In this document: piece by piece, positions 8,048 through 15,136 of the stretch
How the letters are laid out: every line of letters starts with the position of its first letter
Numbering within the stretch: the stretch's first letter is position 1
Assembly (NCBI GenBank): GCA_018265615.1
Contig: JABLYX010000082.1
Coordinates: 1-18,367, forward strand
From: Lentisphaeria bacterium
GTDB taxonomy: Bacteria > Verrucomicrobiota > Lentisphaeria > Victivallales > Victivallaceae
Length of the DNA: 18,367 bases
Reading direction: 5' to 3'
Position numbers and translations under genes: made by a program
Notes under the pieces: model-generated
Databases searched by the model: none
Told to the model about the DNA's origin: nothing
Seen by the model: the letters and a program-made list of their open reading frames with translations, nothing else

Positions 8048-9280
8048 CTACGCCCCCGCACCCATCGCGATCCTGACGCCGTTCGTGACGATCAGCGACG
8101 GATAGCGGCAGGTGATGTCACTGAAACCATTCAGGATCAGCCGCACGATCGCCTTCTCCGCAAACGTGGTCTTGTCAACAGTCAGGTCGAGCGCGCCCCA
8201 GTGCTGCAGGATCACCTGCGTCCAGTCCGTGAGATAGACCTTGCCTTCGCCGACGTTGCTTGAAATCGGAGCCGTAAATCCGCCGACACGGCCGGTACCG
8301 ACCGCATCGACATTCGTCTCGTCGTAAACGTAGCGCCCGGTGCCGGCGGCGATCTCCGTATTCGCCGCGACCTCGTACGCATCCGGATCAACCGCCCAAC
8401 CGTAGGCGGGGGCCCCGACCGGAGCGGTTTTGTACAGCACCTTCTTTGCGGCAGTCACGAGCTTCTTGTCGAAGATGCCGCCGGTGTTCGTGATCTTCGA
8501 AATCCCGGCCACGTTTGCGAGGCCGGTCATCTGGTCGTCGGCTCCGGTACCCTGGAACGCATACCGCTCAAGCACCCCGGTATACCCGGACTGGATCTCC
8601 TGGGCGATAAAGGTTTCAAGTGCCGGGGTCGATTGCATGAGCAGCTGCTTCGACATCTTCACCACGACCGGCAGACGGTGCGGGTTCGCGGTCTTCTGCG
8701 GAATCGAAAGCTGTTTTTCGTCCGCATCGGCGATTTCGCCCTTCGCAGTCCCGGTCAGCTGCGTACCCTGCACCGGCCACGTGATCGTGCCGGAGAGGCC
8801 GGTCAGCACCCGGACACCGAGCTTGTCCAGCACCGTGCGCGGATAGAGCGCCATGCCGTAATCGCCGACCGCTGTCGCAATAACGCCGGGAGCGGTCGCT
8901 GTCGTGCCCTCGTTCGCCCGCATATCGATCGGAATCAGGATCCCGGCGGCGGAGAGGCCGGAGCGCCGCGCGATCTCCTGCGATACCTCGCGTTCATAAC
9001 CGATATCGACGTTTTCGCCCATCAGCGAGCGGATCACGTTGCCGATCGAATAGCTGCGCGTCTTCCCCTCGCCCGGCAACCGGAAGCGCGGCGTGTCATT
9101 CAACGTTTCGATCTGCTTCTCGGCGGCGAGATCGGAGTCGAGCCGTGCGATCTCGTCGAGCTTCCGGGACAGCAGCTCGCGTTTGTCGCTGTCGAGATTT
9201 GCGACGCCCGGCTTGCGGATGCCGTTGATTTCGCCGAGCAGCGCAGCGCGCCGTTCGAGCATTTCCTTCTGATTGTTCAT
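8048..9280 (-). CDS. Major capsid protein, HK97 fold
   Basis: The gene is coupled to the protease gene by an ATGA overlap and has a GGGAG ribosome site. The 410-residue product has the two-part plan of HK97-type capsid proteins. Residues 1 to about 75 form a charged coiled-coil delta domain (ERRAALLGEI, RKLDEIARLDSDLAAEKQ) that serves as internal scaffold. A likely protease-sensitive linker follows, then the capsid body with segments such as VVVKMSKQLLMQST and APAYGWAVDPDAYEV. A separate prohead protease immediately upstream supports removal of the delta domain during maturation. No separate scaffold gene is seen. Confidence 0.93.
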   Translation of the reverse strand: MNNQKEMLERRAALLGEINGIRKPGVANLDSDKRELLSRKLDEIARLDSDLAAEKQIETLNDTPRFRLPGEGKTRSYSIGNVIRSLMGENVDIGYEREVSQEIARRSGLSAAGILIPIDMRANEGTTATAPGVIATAVGDYGMALYPRTVLDKLGVRVLTGLSGTITWPVQGTQLTGTAKGEIADADEKQLSIPQKTANPHRLPVVVKMSKQLLMQSTPALETFIAQEIQSGYTGVLERYAFQGTGADDQMTGLANVAGISKITNTGGIFDKKLVTAAKKVLYKTAPVGAPAYGWAVDPDAYEVAANTEIAAGTGRYVYDETNVDAVGTGRVGGFTAPISSNVGEGKVYLTDWTQVILQHWGALDLTVDKTTFAEKAIVRLILNGFSDITCRYPSLIVTNGVRIAMGAGA

Positions 9281-9957
9281 GCAGTCACTCCCAGGTTGAT
9301 TAGTTTGATTCTGAGCTCCAGCACTTCGGCCTCCCCGCTTGAACGTGCCGCATCCCCGTCGCTTCCGGCGCCGGTGCCGCCCTGAGCTTCGGATCCGGTC
9401 GCCGCTTCGGCTTCGGCTTCAAGCGCTTCGATATCTTCGGACCGCATTGCGGCCTGCGTACCGGCGTAAGCGGGAAATGTAACCGGGCCGACTTCGATCA
9501 GGTCGACGTCCCCGATCTCCCGCAGGTAACAGTTCGGATTCGTGTCATCCTTCCGCCACGTTTCGGTTTTCACCCGGAATGCAAACGAGCTGCCGGAGAG
9601 GTCGCCGCGCTCCACGAGAGTCCGCACGTCACGCCCCTGCGTCGTATCCGGCAGGTCGATTTCGTAGCGGAGCCCGGTCTGATCCTCCTGCAGCCGGAGC
9701 GTACCGGAGCTCAGCCGCCCGAGCAGATTGCCGGAGTCATGATTGAAGAGTGCACGCACATCCTGCTTATCCCGCAGCGCCCGTGCAAAAGCTCCCGGCG
9801 CGATGGTCTCAGTCACACTGCCGTAGCGGTAGCAGCTGCCGTCCGTGCCGTCCGGAAAGACCGCCGCATAACCGGCCAGCACCGCGCGCCCGTCCCCGGA
9901 AACACGCAGTTCAACCGGCGCGGCGGTCGACCGTATTTCACGCATCCGTTTCTTCAT
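9277..9957 (-). CDS. Prohead maturation protease (HK97 family, S78-like)
   Basis: The ATG at 9957 is preferred because AAGGGG lies seven bases upstream; 9978 is an alternative. The product is about 226 residues. Conserved landmarks of the HK97-type serine protease are visible: GYAAVF near the start, APGAFARAL, the catalytic His in LFNHDSGNLLGR and the catalytic Ser region in RGDLSGSSFAF, then the VGPVTFPAYAGT segment. The last 45 or so residues are a low-complexity Glu/Ala/Gly tail, common in self-processing protease precursors. It cleaves the capsid delta domain in the procapsid. It overlaps the portal gene end by 20 bases. Confidence 0.92.
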   Translation of the reverse strand: MKKRMREIRSTAAPVELRVSGDGRAVLAGYAAVFPDGTDGSCYRYGSVTETIAPGAFARALRDKQDVRALFNHDSGNLLGRLSSGTLRLQEDQTGLRYEIDLPDTTQGRDVRTLVERGDLSGSSFAFRVKTETWRKDDTNPNCYLREIGDVDLIEVGPVTFPAYAGTQAAMRSEDIEALEAEAEAATGSEAQGGTGAGSDGDAARSSGEAEVLELRIKLINLGVTA

Positions 9958-11158
9958 TGTCGTTCCCCTTGTCTGCATTGCCGTTGCTCATATTCAATGG
10001 TGAAAGCAGCCTGTCACCGCCATCCACCGGATTCATGTTCTCGATGCGGCGCGCTTCGTTGACCGTCATCCACGGCGCTCCCACCGCCTTCGACAGGACG
10101 GAGTAACGGACGGAGGTCTGCACCGAGAGCCAACTGTCGCGCTTGAACTCGAAGAAGTGCTGCCCGGCCCGTTTCTCCGCTTCGGAAAGAAGCTTGGCAT
10201 GGAGCTCGTCCTCGATCTTCACAAGCCAACTGTCGAGGCAGTCGGTCAGGAAGCTCATGTTCTCCGACTCAAGCGAGTTATAGGCGGTGCGGCTCGTGTC
10301 GCCGAGCTTGTGCGGCGGGACGCCGTACCAGTTCGCGATGTCCCGGATGGAAAACTGCCGGGCTTCAATGAGCTGCGCGTCGCGCGCATTCATCGTGACC
10401 GTCTGCACCGAGAGCGGGGCCGGAGAGAGCGCCGTCTTGTGGCGCCGGCCCTGACCGCCGTACTTCGCATTCCAGCTGCTTTTCAGCAGGGCATACTCCT
10501 CCGCCTTCAATATCTGGCCGGGAGAAACAATCAGGTCCGGAGCCGCGCCGTTCGCGAAGAAGTCGGCGGAGTAGTCGCGCATCGCCTGCGCGAGCCCGCC
10601 GTCAGTCGCCATGTACTCGATGACGCTGTAGCCGACAAGTCCGTCGTAACCGAGCCCCTTGACGTGCAGCATGTCGAAGTACGGGATCTCCGCCGCGCGG
10701 TTATGATTGAGCTTCACGAGATAAGTGATGCGTCCGTCCTCCCGCTTCGGCTGCACATATTCCGGCGGAATGATCCAGAGTTCGAGCACTTCGCGGGTAA
10801 GCGGATCGCGGTGCAGATAAGCGTAGCCGTTGCCGCGGTGGACGACATGCGCGACGAGCGTCTGCCAGAAGTCCATGCGCGTGATGCCTTCGGCCGGCTC
10901 CCGGCGCAGCAGCCTGTAGCGCGGATCGGCGACGGCCCGGTTGCGGGTGCGCCCGTCGTCTTTGTAAAAGTGGCACGGGGTCTTGCCGACACTGGAGGCG
11001 ATCAGGTTCACAGCCCGCCACACCGCACCGAGTTTCAGCGCGGTTTCCGGCGTGACAGTCACCCCGGCGCTGGCAAACCATGCGCTGAAGCTCTCGCCCG
11101 GAACCGCGTTTTCATTCACGTCGCGGGGACGGAAAATCTGATTCAACCAACCGAACAT
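9938..11158 (-). CDS. Portal protein, HK97 family
   Basis: The start is set at the ATG at 11158 (MFGWLNQIF), giving 406 residues; a frame start at 11194 is rejected because a good promoter -10 box lies at 11185 to 11190, inside that extension. The protein shows HK97 portal landmarks: a KLGAVWRAVNLIASSVGKTP helix early, VHRGNGYAYLHRD, the WIIPPEYVQP strand, DGLVGYSVIEY, and FSIRDIANWYGVPPHKLG with its following helix. Twelve copies form the DNA entry ring and bind terminase. It is the first gene of the structural operon. Confidence 0.94.
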   Translation of the reverse strand: MFGWLNQIFRPRDVNENAVPGESFSAWFASAGVTVTPETALKLGAVWRAVNLIASSVGKTPCHFYKDDGRTRNRAVADPRYRLLRREPAEGITRMDFWQTLVAHVVHRGNGYAYLHRDPLTREVLELWIIPPEYVQPKREDGRITYLVKLNHNRAAEIPYFDMLHVKGLGYDGLVGYSVIEYMATDGGLAQAMRDYSADFFANGAAPDLIVSPGQILKAEEYALLKSSWNAKYGGQGRRHKTALSPAPLSVQTVTMNARDAQLIEARQFSIRDIANWYGVPPHKLGDTSRTAYNSLESENMSFLTDCLDSWLVKIEDELHAKLLSEAEKRAGQHFFEFKRDSWLSVQTSVRYSVLSKAVGAPWMTVNEARRIENMNPVDGGDRLLSPLNMSNGNADKGNDNEETDA

Positions 11159-11199
11159 ATTGTGGAACTCTCCCGTTTGAGAGAAGTATACCACAATAT
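11157..11199 (-). promoter_or_regulatory. Nested inverted repeat over the portal promoter and start codon (candidate operator)
   Basis: Perfect 9-base arms, ATATTGTGG at 11157 to 11165 and CCACAATAT at 11191 to 11199, flank an inner perfect stem, CTCTC at 11068+100 (11168) to 11172 and GAGAG at 11179 to 11183. One outer arm covers the portal start codon and the other sits in the promoter spacer, so a full RNA hairpin cannot form in a transcript that starts downstream of the -10. This favours a DNA-level operator with half-sites about 34 bases apart. No regulator for it is identified in the window. Confidence 0.55.
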
Positions 11200-11213
11200 A
11201 TCGTCAAGAGCAA
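11185..11213 (-). promoter_or_regulatory. Sigma-70-like promoter of the structural operon
   Basis: On the minus strand TTGCTC (11213 to 11208) is followed after 17 bases by TATACT (11190 to 11185). Transcription would start near 11178, leaving a short leader with GGGAGAG as ribosome site before the portal ATG. It lies downstream of two minus-strand terminators, as expected for an independently controlled late promoter. Confidence 0.6.
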
Positions 11214-11216
11214 CAG

Positions 11217-11249
11217 GCAAAAAAACAGCCCGTACCAATATTAGTACGG
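11217..11249 (-). terminator. Rho-independent terminator, minus strand
   Basis: On the minus strand CCGTAC, an 8-base loop and GTACGG (11249 to 11230) are followed by GCTG and seven Ts (11225 to 11219). It stops minus-strand transcription coming from the island before the portal promoter. Confidence 0.6.
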
Positions 11250-11269
11250 ACTTGCAAAAAAACAGCCCG
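11217..11269. repeat. Direct repeat GCAAAAAAACAGCCCG, two copies
   Basis: An exact 16-base repeat occurs at 11217 to 11232 and 11254 to 11269. Each copy is the T-tract and half-stem of a terminator read on the minus strand. The second is weaker: its stem (CAGCC at 11263 with GGCTG at 11303) spans a loop of about 30 bases. The duplication looks like a terminator 3' end copied in tandem. Confidence 0.6.
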
Positions 11270-11364
11270 CATCAAGCGCTTCATTCCTCCACATTGTCCG
11301 GCGGCTGACCGAAGCAGCCTCCCCTGTTTAACGTTTTTTTGCATTCAAATGCATATTCATACTA

Positions 11365-11393
11365 TTGACATTTCCAAAGGTTGACATTATTTT
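11365..11393 (+). promoter_or_regulatory. Candidate promoter of the plus-strand island
   Basis: TTGACA at 11365 to 11370 is followed after 17 bases by TATTTT at 11388 to 11393. A second TTGACA occurs 16 bases further at 11381 to 11386. A small palindrome (GCATTCAAATGC, 11341 to 11352) lies just upstream. The first island gene begins about 70 bases downstream. The surrounding DNA is clearly AT-richer than the phage genes. Confidence 0.5.
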
Positions 11394-11467
11394 ATTTATT
11401 GTGCGGTGTTTTGTTACTGCATTGAGCAGCATGGAGACGCACAAGCCATAAGGAAAGGGCGGAGAAT

Positions 11468-11965
11468 ATGGACACGTTCAACAACATATGGGAATACCAT
11501 TGTGCCATTAAGAAGCTGTTTGACAAAGACTCTGAAGAGTTCTTCCCAAACAGTAATGCTGAACATGCTTCCGCCATTCTGACTGAAATATTCCGCCATG
11601 CCAAAGGAGAGGTTTTGGTCTTCTGCCATGATCTCTCTGAATCGGCATGGGAGAGTGAATGTCTGCGGAAAGCCATTTTTACCGCGCATGCCAATCATGT
11701 TACAATACAGACAGCCGTGCAGGTTGCAGAACCGGATGTAAAATCTCAAAAGACGCTTGCATTCTTCCGGGAACTTGAAATTCCCATCTTTTTCAATCGG
11801 GATCGGGATTTCAGTTTCAACTTCATTGTTGCGGATCGGAAAATGTTCCGATTTGAACAGGATTATAACGTCTGTAGCGCGATTGCCTGTGCAAACAACC
11901 GTGAAGTAGGCGACCAGTTATCCGATTTGTTCAAGACACACATCGCTCCCGAAAATATCGCATAA
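11468..11965 (+). CDS. Island gene 1: degenerate phospholipase-D-fold-like protein (putative sensor)
   Basis: The 165-residue product starts after a GGCGGAG ribosome site. It is soluble, with no signal peptide or membrane segment. Visible pattern: a helix with NSNAEHASAILTEIF (residues 28 to 42), a strand EVLVFCHDL (48 to 56), a strand HVTIQTAV (77 to 84), and SFNFIVADRKMFRFE (116 to 130) near the end. The last segment sits where phospholipase-D-fold proteins have HxKxxxxD; here His and Lys are replaced and only Asp123 remains, so catalysis is unlikely and binding or sensing more so. The family call is my inference from pattern. It is followed after 13 bases by the membrane partner. It is on the opposite strand from all phage genes. 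Confidence 0.65.
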   Translation: MDTFNNIWEYHCAIKKLFDKDSEEFFPNSNAEHASAILTEIFRHAKGEVLVFCHDLSESAWESECLRKAIFTAHANHVTIQTAVQVAEPDVKSQKTLAFFRELEIPIFFNRDRDFSFNFIVADRKMFRFEQDYNVCSAIACANNREVGDQLSDLFKTHIAPENIA

Positions 11966-11978
11966 GGGGAACGACCCA

Positions 11979-12569
11979 ATGTCCAGTTGGCTGTACGACC
12001 CCACTAACAGCATGGTGGATTTCATGGCATTTTGTTTCGCCCTGAACACCATGTTTTCTTTTTCCAGGATCCAGCGCCGAATGACAATGTCCCTATGGAC
12101 CGAGTTGGTGGATTGTCTCGACAGGTTGCGTCCACATATCGAAGATTGTGAAGCGGAGATGAAGAAACTGAATGAAACGGAAAAAGCACAGCTCGAAGAG
12201 TGCCTTCAACTGACCCAATGCTATGACCGGGCCATCAATCAGAAAAAGTCCTGTCATGAGTTCGTTCGGAAGGTATTTCAGGTATTCCGATATATTTTCA
12301 TGGGAGCAGCAACCGTAAGCGCACTATGCCTGGTTTTTTCCCGGATGCCGTTCCTGACACAATGCCATCTATTCACTTTGATGCTTTTTGCTCCAACTAT
12401 CGCGTTCTTTCTTTTTTCAGCCTGGTATCGCTTTTGGGTTATCAGCCGCAAAGTCGCTGAAATTAACAAGGAAGTTAAGGAGAAATGCCACAGCCTTGAG
12501 CAGGCAAAACGGGTCATGCATATCACCCTTGCCAAATTCCGAAACCCTCCGCCAGAGATAGTCGAATAA
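11979..12569 (+). CDS. Island gene 2: coiled-coil protein with two central membrane segments (putative effector)
   Basis: The 196-residue product begins after an AAGGGG ribosome site, 13 bases behind island gene 1, so the two are almost surely co-transcribed. A moderately hydrophobic stretch (residues 13 to 28) is followed by a charged helix (about 40 to 92), membrane segment 1 (about 105 to 121), a short loop with SRMPFLTQC, membrane segment 2 (about 131 to 155) and another charged helix (157 to 187). This plan, two adjacent membrane helices flanked by cytoplasmic coiled coils, resembles the SLATT/S-2TM type of putative pore-forming effectors known beside sensor genes in defence cassettes. 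Homology is not shown. It ends 30 bases before the end of a strong terminator. Confidence 0.68.
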   Translation: MSSWLYDPTNSMVDFMAFCFALNTMFSFSRIQRRMTMSLWTELVDCLDRLRPHIEDCEAEMKKLNETEKAQLEECLQLTQCYDRAINQKKSCHEFVRKVFQVFRYIFMGAATVSALCLVFSRMPFLTQCHLFTLMLFAPTIAFFLFSAWYRFWVISRKVAEINKEVKEKCHSLEQAKRVMHITLAKFRNPPPEIVE

Positions 12570-12599
12570 AAAAGCCGCCTCGTAAAAAGCGGCTTTTTC
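12568..12599. terminator. Bidirectional rho-independent terminator
   Basis: AAAAAGCCGC (12569 to 12578), a 10-base spacer and GCGGCTTTTT (12589 to 12598) form a perfect 10-base stem with A and T tracts on both sides. It ends the plus-strand island and would also stop minus-strand readthrough from the packaging genes. Confidence 0.85.
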
Positions 12600-12834
12600 A
12601 TGCAGCAGTCAGCGAAAAACGCGCTCATAGATATCGGATTCCTGCCGCATTTGACTGTTCTGTTTATGCAGGGCGGCCTTCACCTCCTGGGCAGCGGCTC
12701 CCGCAAGCCCGCAAAATACAATTCAGGCGCGGTAAATACAGGAAGTCACCACCGATAACGGCGCGGCTACCGCTTATGCCAGGGCTTATCAGGCCCTTTT
12801 GCATACAGTAACACGCACGCCGCAGATTGTCAAA
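12600..12834. other. Gap between island and zinc-ribbon gene, with remnant coding signal
   Basis: No convincing complete gene is seen. On the minus strand 12609 to 12722 is open for 37 codons and ends SDIYERVFR, with a helical, coding-like stretch (QEVKAALHKQNSQMRQE) and an AGGAGG motif inside it. Upstream in the same frame there are stops at 12723 and earlier. It may be the tail of a broken phage gene. A small hairpin, AGGGC and GCCCT around a 7-base loop, lies at 12781 to 12797. GTG at 12683 is a possible start for a 24-residue peptide, not claimed as a gene. Confidence 0.35.
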
Positions 12835-12984
12835 TCAACTTTCCGCTGTTTTTTCCCGGTAACCGCACAGGTTGCACTTCCGGTAGCGGATACGCGGCAA
12901 CTGGCCGCGCGTACAGTATACGATCAGGCGCCCGGTCCGGCAGTTCGGGCAGACGAGGCCAGGCTTCACGGTTTTCAGATCCAT
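12835..12984 (-). CDS. Small zinc-ribbon protein (49 aa)
   Basis: The ATG at 12984 lies inside the end of the terminase gene (10-base overlap), and the frame ends with TGA at 12835. The product has CPNC at residues 12 to 15 and CNLC at 37 to 40, separated by a basic stretch with RIRYRK, the layout of a rubredoxin-knuckle zinc ribbon. Phages encode short proteins of this kind, such as Mu Com, that bind nucleic acid or act as regulators near late genes. Whether this one is a regulator is unknown. It is the last gene of the early/packaging operon before the island. Confidence 0.75.
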   Translation of the reverse strand: MDLKTVKPGLVCPNCRTGRLIVYCTRGQLPRIRYRKCNLCGYREKTAES

Positions 12985-14624
12985 TCGATCCCTCCTATGG
13001 AAAACGGTTTCGGCGCTTCCTCCGTGACGGCGAAGGCCGTCTTCGACGCCATCACCGCCGTGATGATTCCATCGATTTTCTTCGGACTGTTCGGCGTCTC
13101 TTTCACAAGCTTGATGTTTTCCTTGTGGTCCTTCGCGACGCGCACGTTGCGGAACATCCAGCCAAGCACAGGGTTGCCGAAGTGGCGGAACTTACCCGTC
13201 CGAATCAGGATCTCCAGTTTGTTTGTCGGTTCCGACATCTCACGGAAGTTCTGACCGACCGGAATACATTTCAACCCGAGCCCCGAATCCGTGAACCGCC
13301 CCGCCGCCTCCGCATCCGGATCCGGCAACCTCGACAGCCACTGCGCCAGCGCCGCCATTCTCCATGGGTCGTAGCTCATCGACTCCACCCGGAACCGCCC
13401 ATGCTGCTCCGCGATCAGGTCAAACAGCTCTTCATCCGTAATCGCCGCCGATTCGCTGATCCGGATCAGACCCTGCTTCGCCCACTGCTCGTAAATGATG
13501 TTCTCCTCCGCCGTCGCGCGCGGCACGATGAATTCACAATGGAACGCGCACCGTTCCGGAAACAGCATCCCCACCGCAGAGATATCAGATACGCTTGAAC
13601 GGTCGACCGCCATGCAGCAGCTTTGCCCCTCCAGCGATTCAAGCGGGAAGTCCGCCCGGCACGCATCCCAGAACGCCGGTTCGATCCATGCGGCGTTCAA
13701 TGGTGTCTGGCAGTTCAGAAAATACTTCTTGAACCGGGCCAGTCCCGAAGCGGTCCGCGACATCTTGCGGAAGTTGTCACGATAAAAGCTTTCCGGCTCC
13801 GTCACGCCGATCGACGGATTCGCCTTACGCCACGTCACCGGGTCTCCGGGATCATCCGACTCCTCCGCCCGGAAGATCACCGGCAGAAATGACGGGTCGC
13901 TGATCTTCCTCTGAAGCACCTGAACAGCGTAATCAAGTTCACTGTTGCAGTAATTCTCACCCGGATCCGCAGCCGTCGTAATCTCCAGCAGCAACGGCTG
14001 CCGGCGCGCCCCCATCGACTCTGCCAGCGCTCCGGAAAATCCGCCGTCCCTCTGCGTATGCAGCTCGTCAACAACCCCTGCATGGGCGTTGAATCCCTGG
14101 GCAGATTCCTCGTCCGCCGGAAGCACCTGCAGAATCGAATCCGTTTCCTCGTCGAACAGCGTCCGATTCGTCCGCCCTTTCGGCGGCTTGATCCGGGCAT
14201 TCAGCCGCGGATTGTTACGCACCATCTTCTTCGCCTTCCGATAGAGAATGTTGCCCTGGTTGACCGTCGATGCACCACAATACACTTCAGCCGTCGGCTC
14301 ATCGTCGGCACAGAACAGAATCAATGCAATCCCCGCTGCAAGCTCCGTCTTGCCGTTCTTGCGCGGGACATACACCAGCGCACGCCGAAACCGTCGCGTC
14401 CCGTCCGGCCGCAGCCAGCCGAACAGATGTCCGACAAGCTGCTGCTGCCACTCCTGCAACTCGAACGGCTGGCCCGCCCACCGGCCTGTCGTGAACGTGA
14501 GCTCGCGAGGGAAGAAGTCAACCGCCCACTCCGCCAGCGCCGGAAAGAATTGTGATTCCCCAGTGTCCGCCCAGAAATCAAATCCGGCCAGCGACCTCTT
14601 CCAAAAGCTGCCGCGGCGTCTCAT
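12975..14624 (-). CDS. Terminase large subunit
   Basis: The 549-residue product is coupled to the small subunit by an ATGA overlap. The ATPase part has a Walker A region PRKNGKTELAAG (residues 87 to 98) and a Walker B VVDELH (184 to 189), and AADP at 218 to 221. The nuclease part has Asp341 in CMAVDRSSVSD and Asp347, with a late acidic position in KKIDGIITAVMAS. This is the Terminase_1 family found with HK97-type portals. It cuts concatemeric DNA and pumps it into the procapsid. Length is normal and no intein or frameshift is visible. Confidence 0.95.
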   Translation of the reverse strand: MRRRGSFWKRSLAGFDFWADTGESQFFPALAEWAVDFFPRELTFTTGRWAGQPFELQEWQQQLVGHLFGWLRPDGTRRFRRALVYVPRKNGKTELAAGIALILFCADDEPTAEVYCGASTVNQGNILYRKAKKMVRNNPRLNARIKPPKGRTNRTLFDEETDSILQVLPADEESAQGFNAHAGVVDELHTQRDGGFSGALAESMGARRQPLLLEITTAADPGENYCNSELDYAVQVLQRKISDPSFLPVIFRAEESDDPGDPVTWRKANPSIGVTEPESFYRDNFRKMSRTASGLARFKKYFLNCQTPLNAAWIEPAFWDACRADFPLESLEGQSCCMAVDRSSVSDISAVGMLFPERCAFHCEFIVPRATAEENIIYEQWAKQGLIRISESAAITDEELFDLIAEQHGRFRVESMSYDPWRMAALAQWLSRLPDPDAEAAGRFTDSGLGLKCIPVGQNFREMSEPTNKLEILIRTGKFRHFGNPVLGWMFRNVRVAKDHKENIKLVKETPNSPKKIDGIITAVMASKTAFAVTEEAPKPFSIGGIEWI

Positions 14625-15136
14625 TTCATCGCCTTTCCCGGCTGTGGCTTGCAGCTTGGCTTTGACGCTCTACTCGCAAGATCAAGCAACGCCGCCCGCT
14701 CCGACATCGAAAGCGCAAATGCCGCGAAGTCGGAACGCAATTGCCGAAGCAGCTGATCACGCACTTTCATCTGCGGAGATATGTCTGTACCGGTCCGGGA
14801 AACGGCGTACAGGCCGGCAGCGAGAACATCCGCATGAGCCTGCGCGTAGAGAGTGAGGTTCTGGACCAGGATCAGCAGCGGCAGCCCCATGTGCGCCGGA
14901 ACGAACTCCAGCGCCTGCGTCACTTTATCCAGCATAATACGTTCTTCATCCGAAAGCGTCAACGCATTCAGATCCAACACAGTCGGGGTTTCCCGATCTT
15001 CTGCCCCTTTGCGCTGCACCTTCAGCAGCTCCGCCGGAATCGGCCCGTGCCGGTCCTTCCGGTATGTTCCTTCCGCAATGTGCCGCGCAAGGCTCTTCCG
15101 CCCGCCGCCGCCTGATCTCCCCTTTACTCCCGGCAT
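14621..15136 (-). CDS. Terminase small subunit (P27-like)
   Basis: The start is the ATG at 15136 (MPGVKGRSGGGGRKS), preceded by GGGGGG; an upstream TTG at 15148 is less likely. The product has 171 residues. The opening GRSGGGGRKSLARHIAEGTYRKDRHGPIP is the usual N terminus of P27-type small subunits, followed by a helical body. It recognises the packaging site and recruits the large subunit. It overlaps the HNH gene by 13 bases and lies directly before the large subunit. Confidence 0.88.
   Translation of the reverse strand: MPGVKGRSGGGGRKSLARHIAEGTYRKDRHGPIPAELLKVQRKGAEDRETPTVLDLNALTLSDEERIMLDKVTQALEFVPAHMGLPLLILVQNLTLYAQAHADVLAAGLYAVSRTGTDISPQMKVRDQLLRQLRSDFAAFALSMSERAALLDLASRASKPSCKPQPGKAMK

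Noticed and set aside
11197..11290. Minus-strand short frame from the ATG near 11283 reading MKRLMRAVFLQV, resembling a leader peptide
   Set aside because: Its ribosome site is too close to the ATG, no promoter for it is seen, and it runs through both terminator stems.
10157..11308. Long plus-strand open frame opposite the portal gene
   Set aside because: Antisense to a certain portal gene, composition typical of a reverse-strand shadow.
12781..12797. Hairpin AGGGC/GCCCT followed by a few Ts
   Set aside because: Short stem and short T-tract; too weak to call a terminator in either direction.
12799..13254. Plus-strand frame opposite terminase end and zinc-ribbon gene
   Set aside because: It is antisense to two coupled genes with strong motifs.
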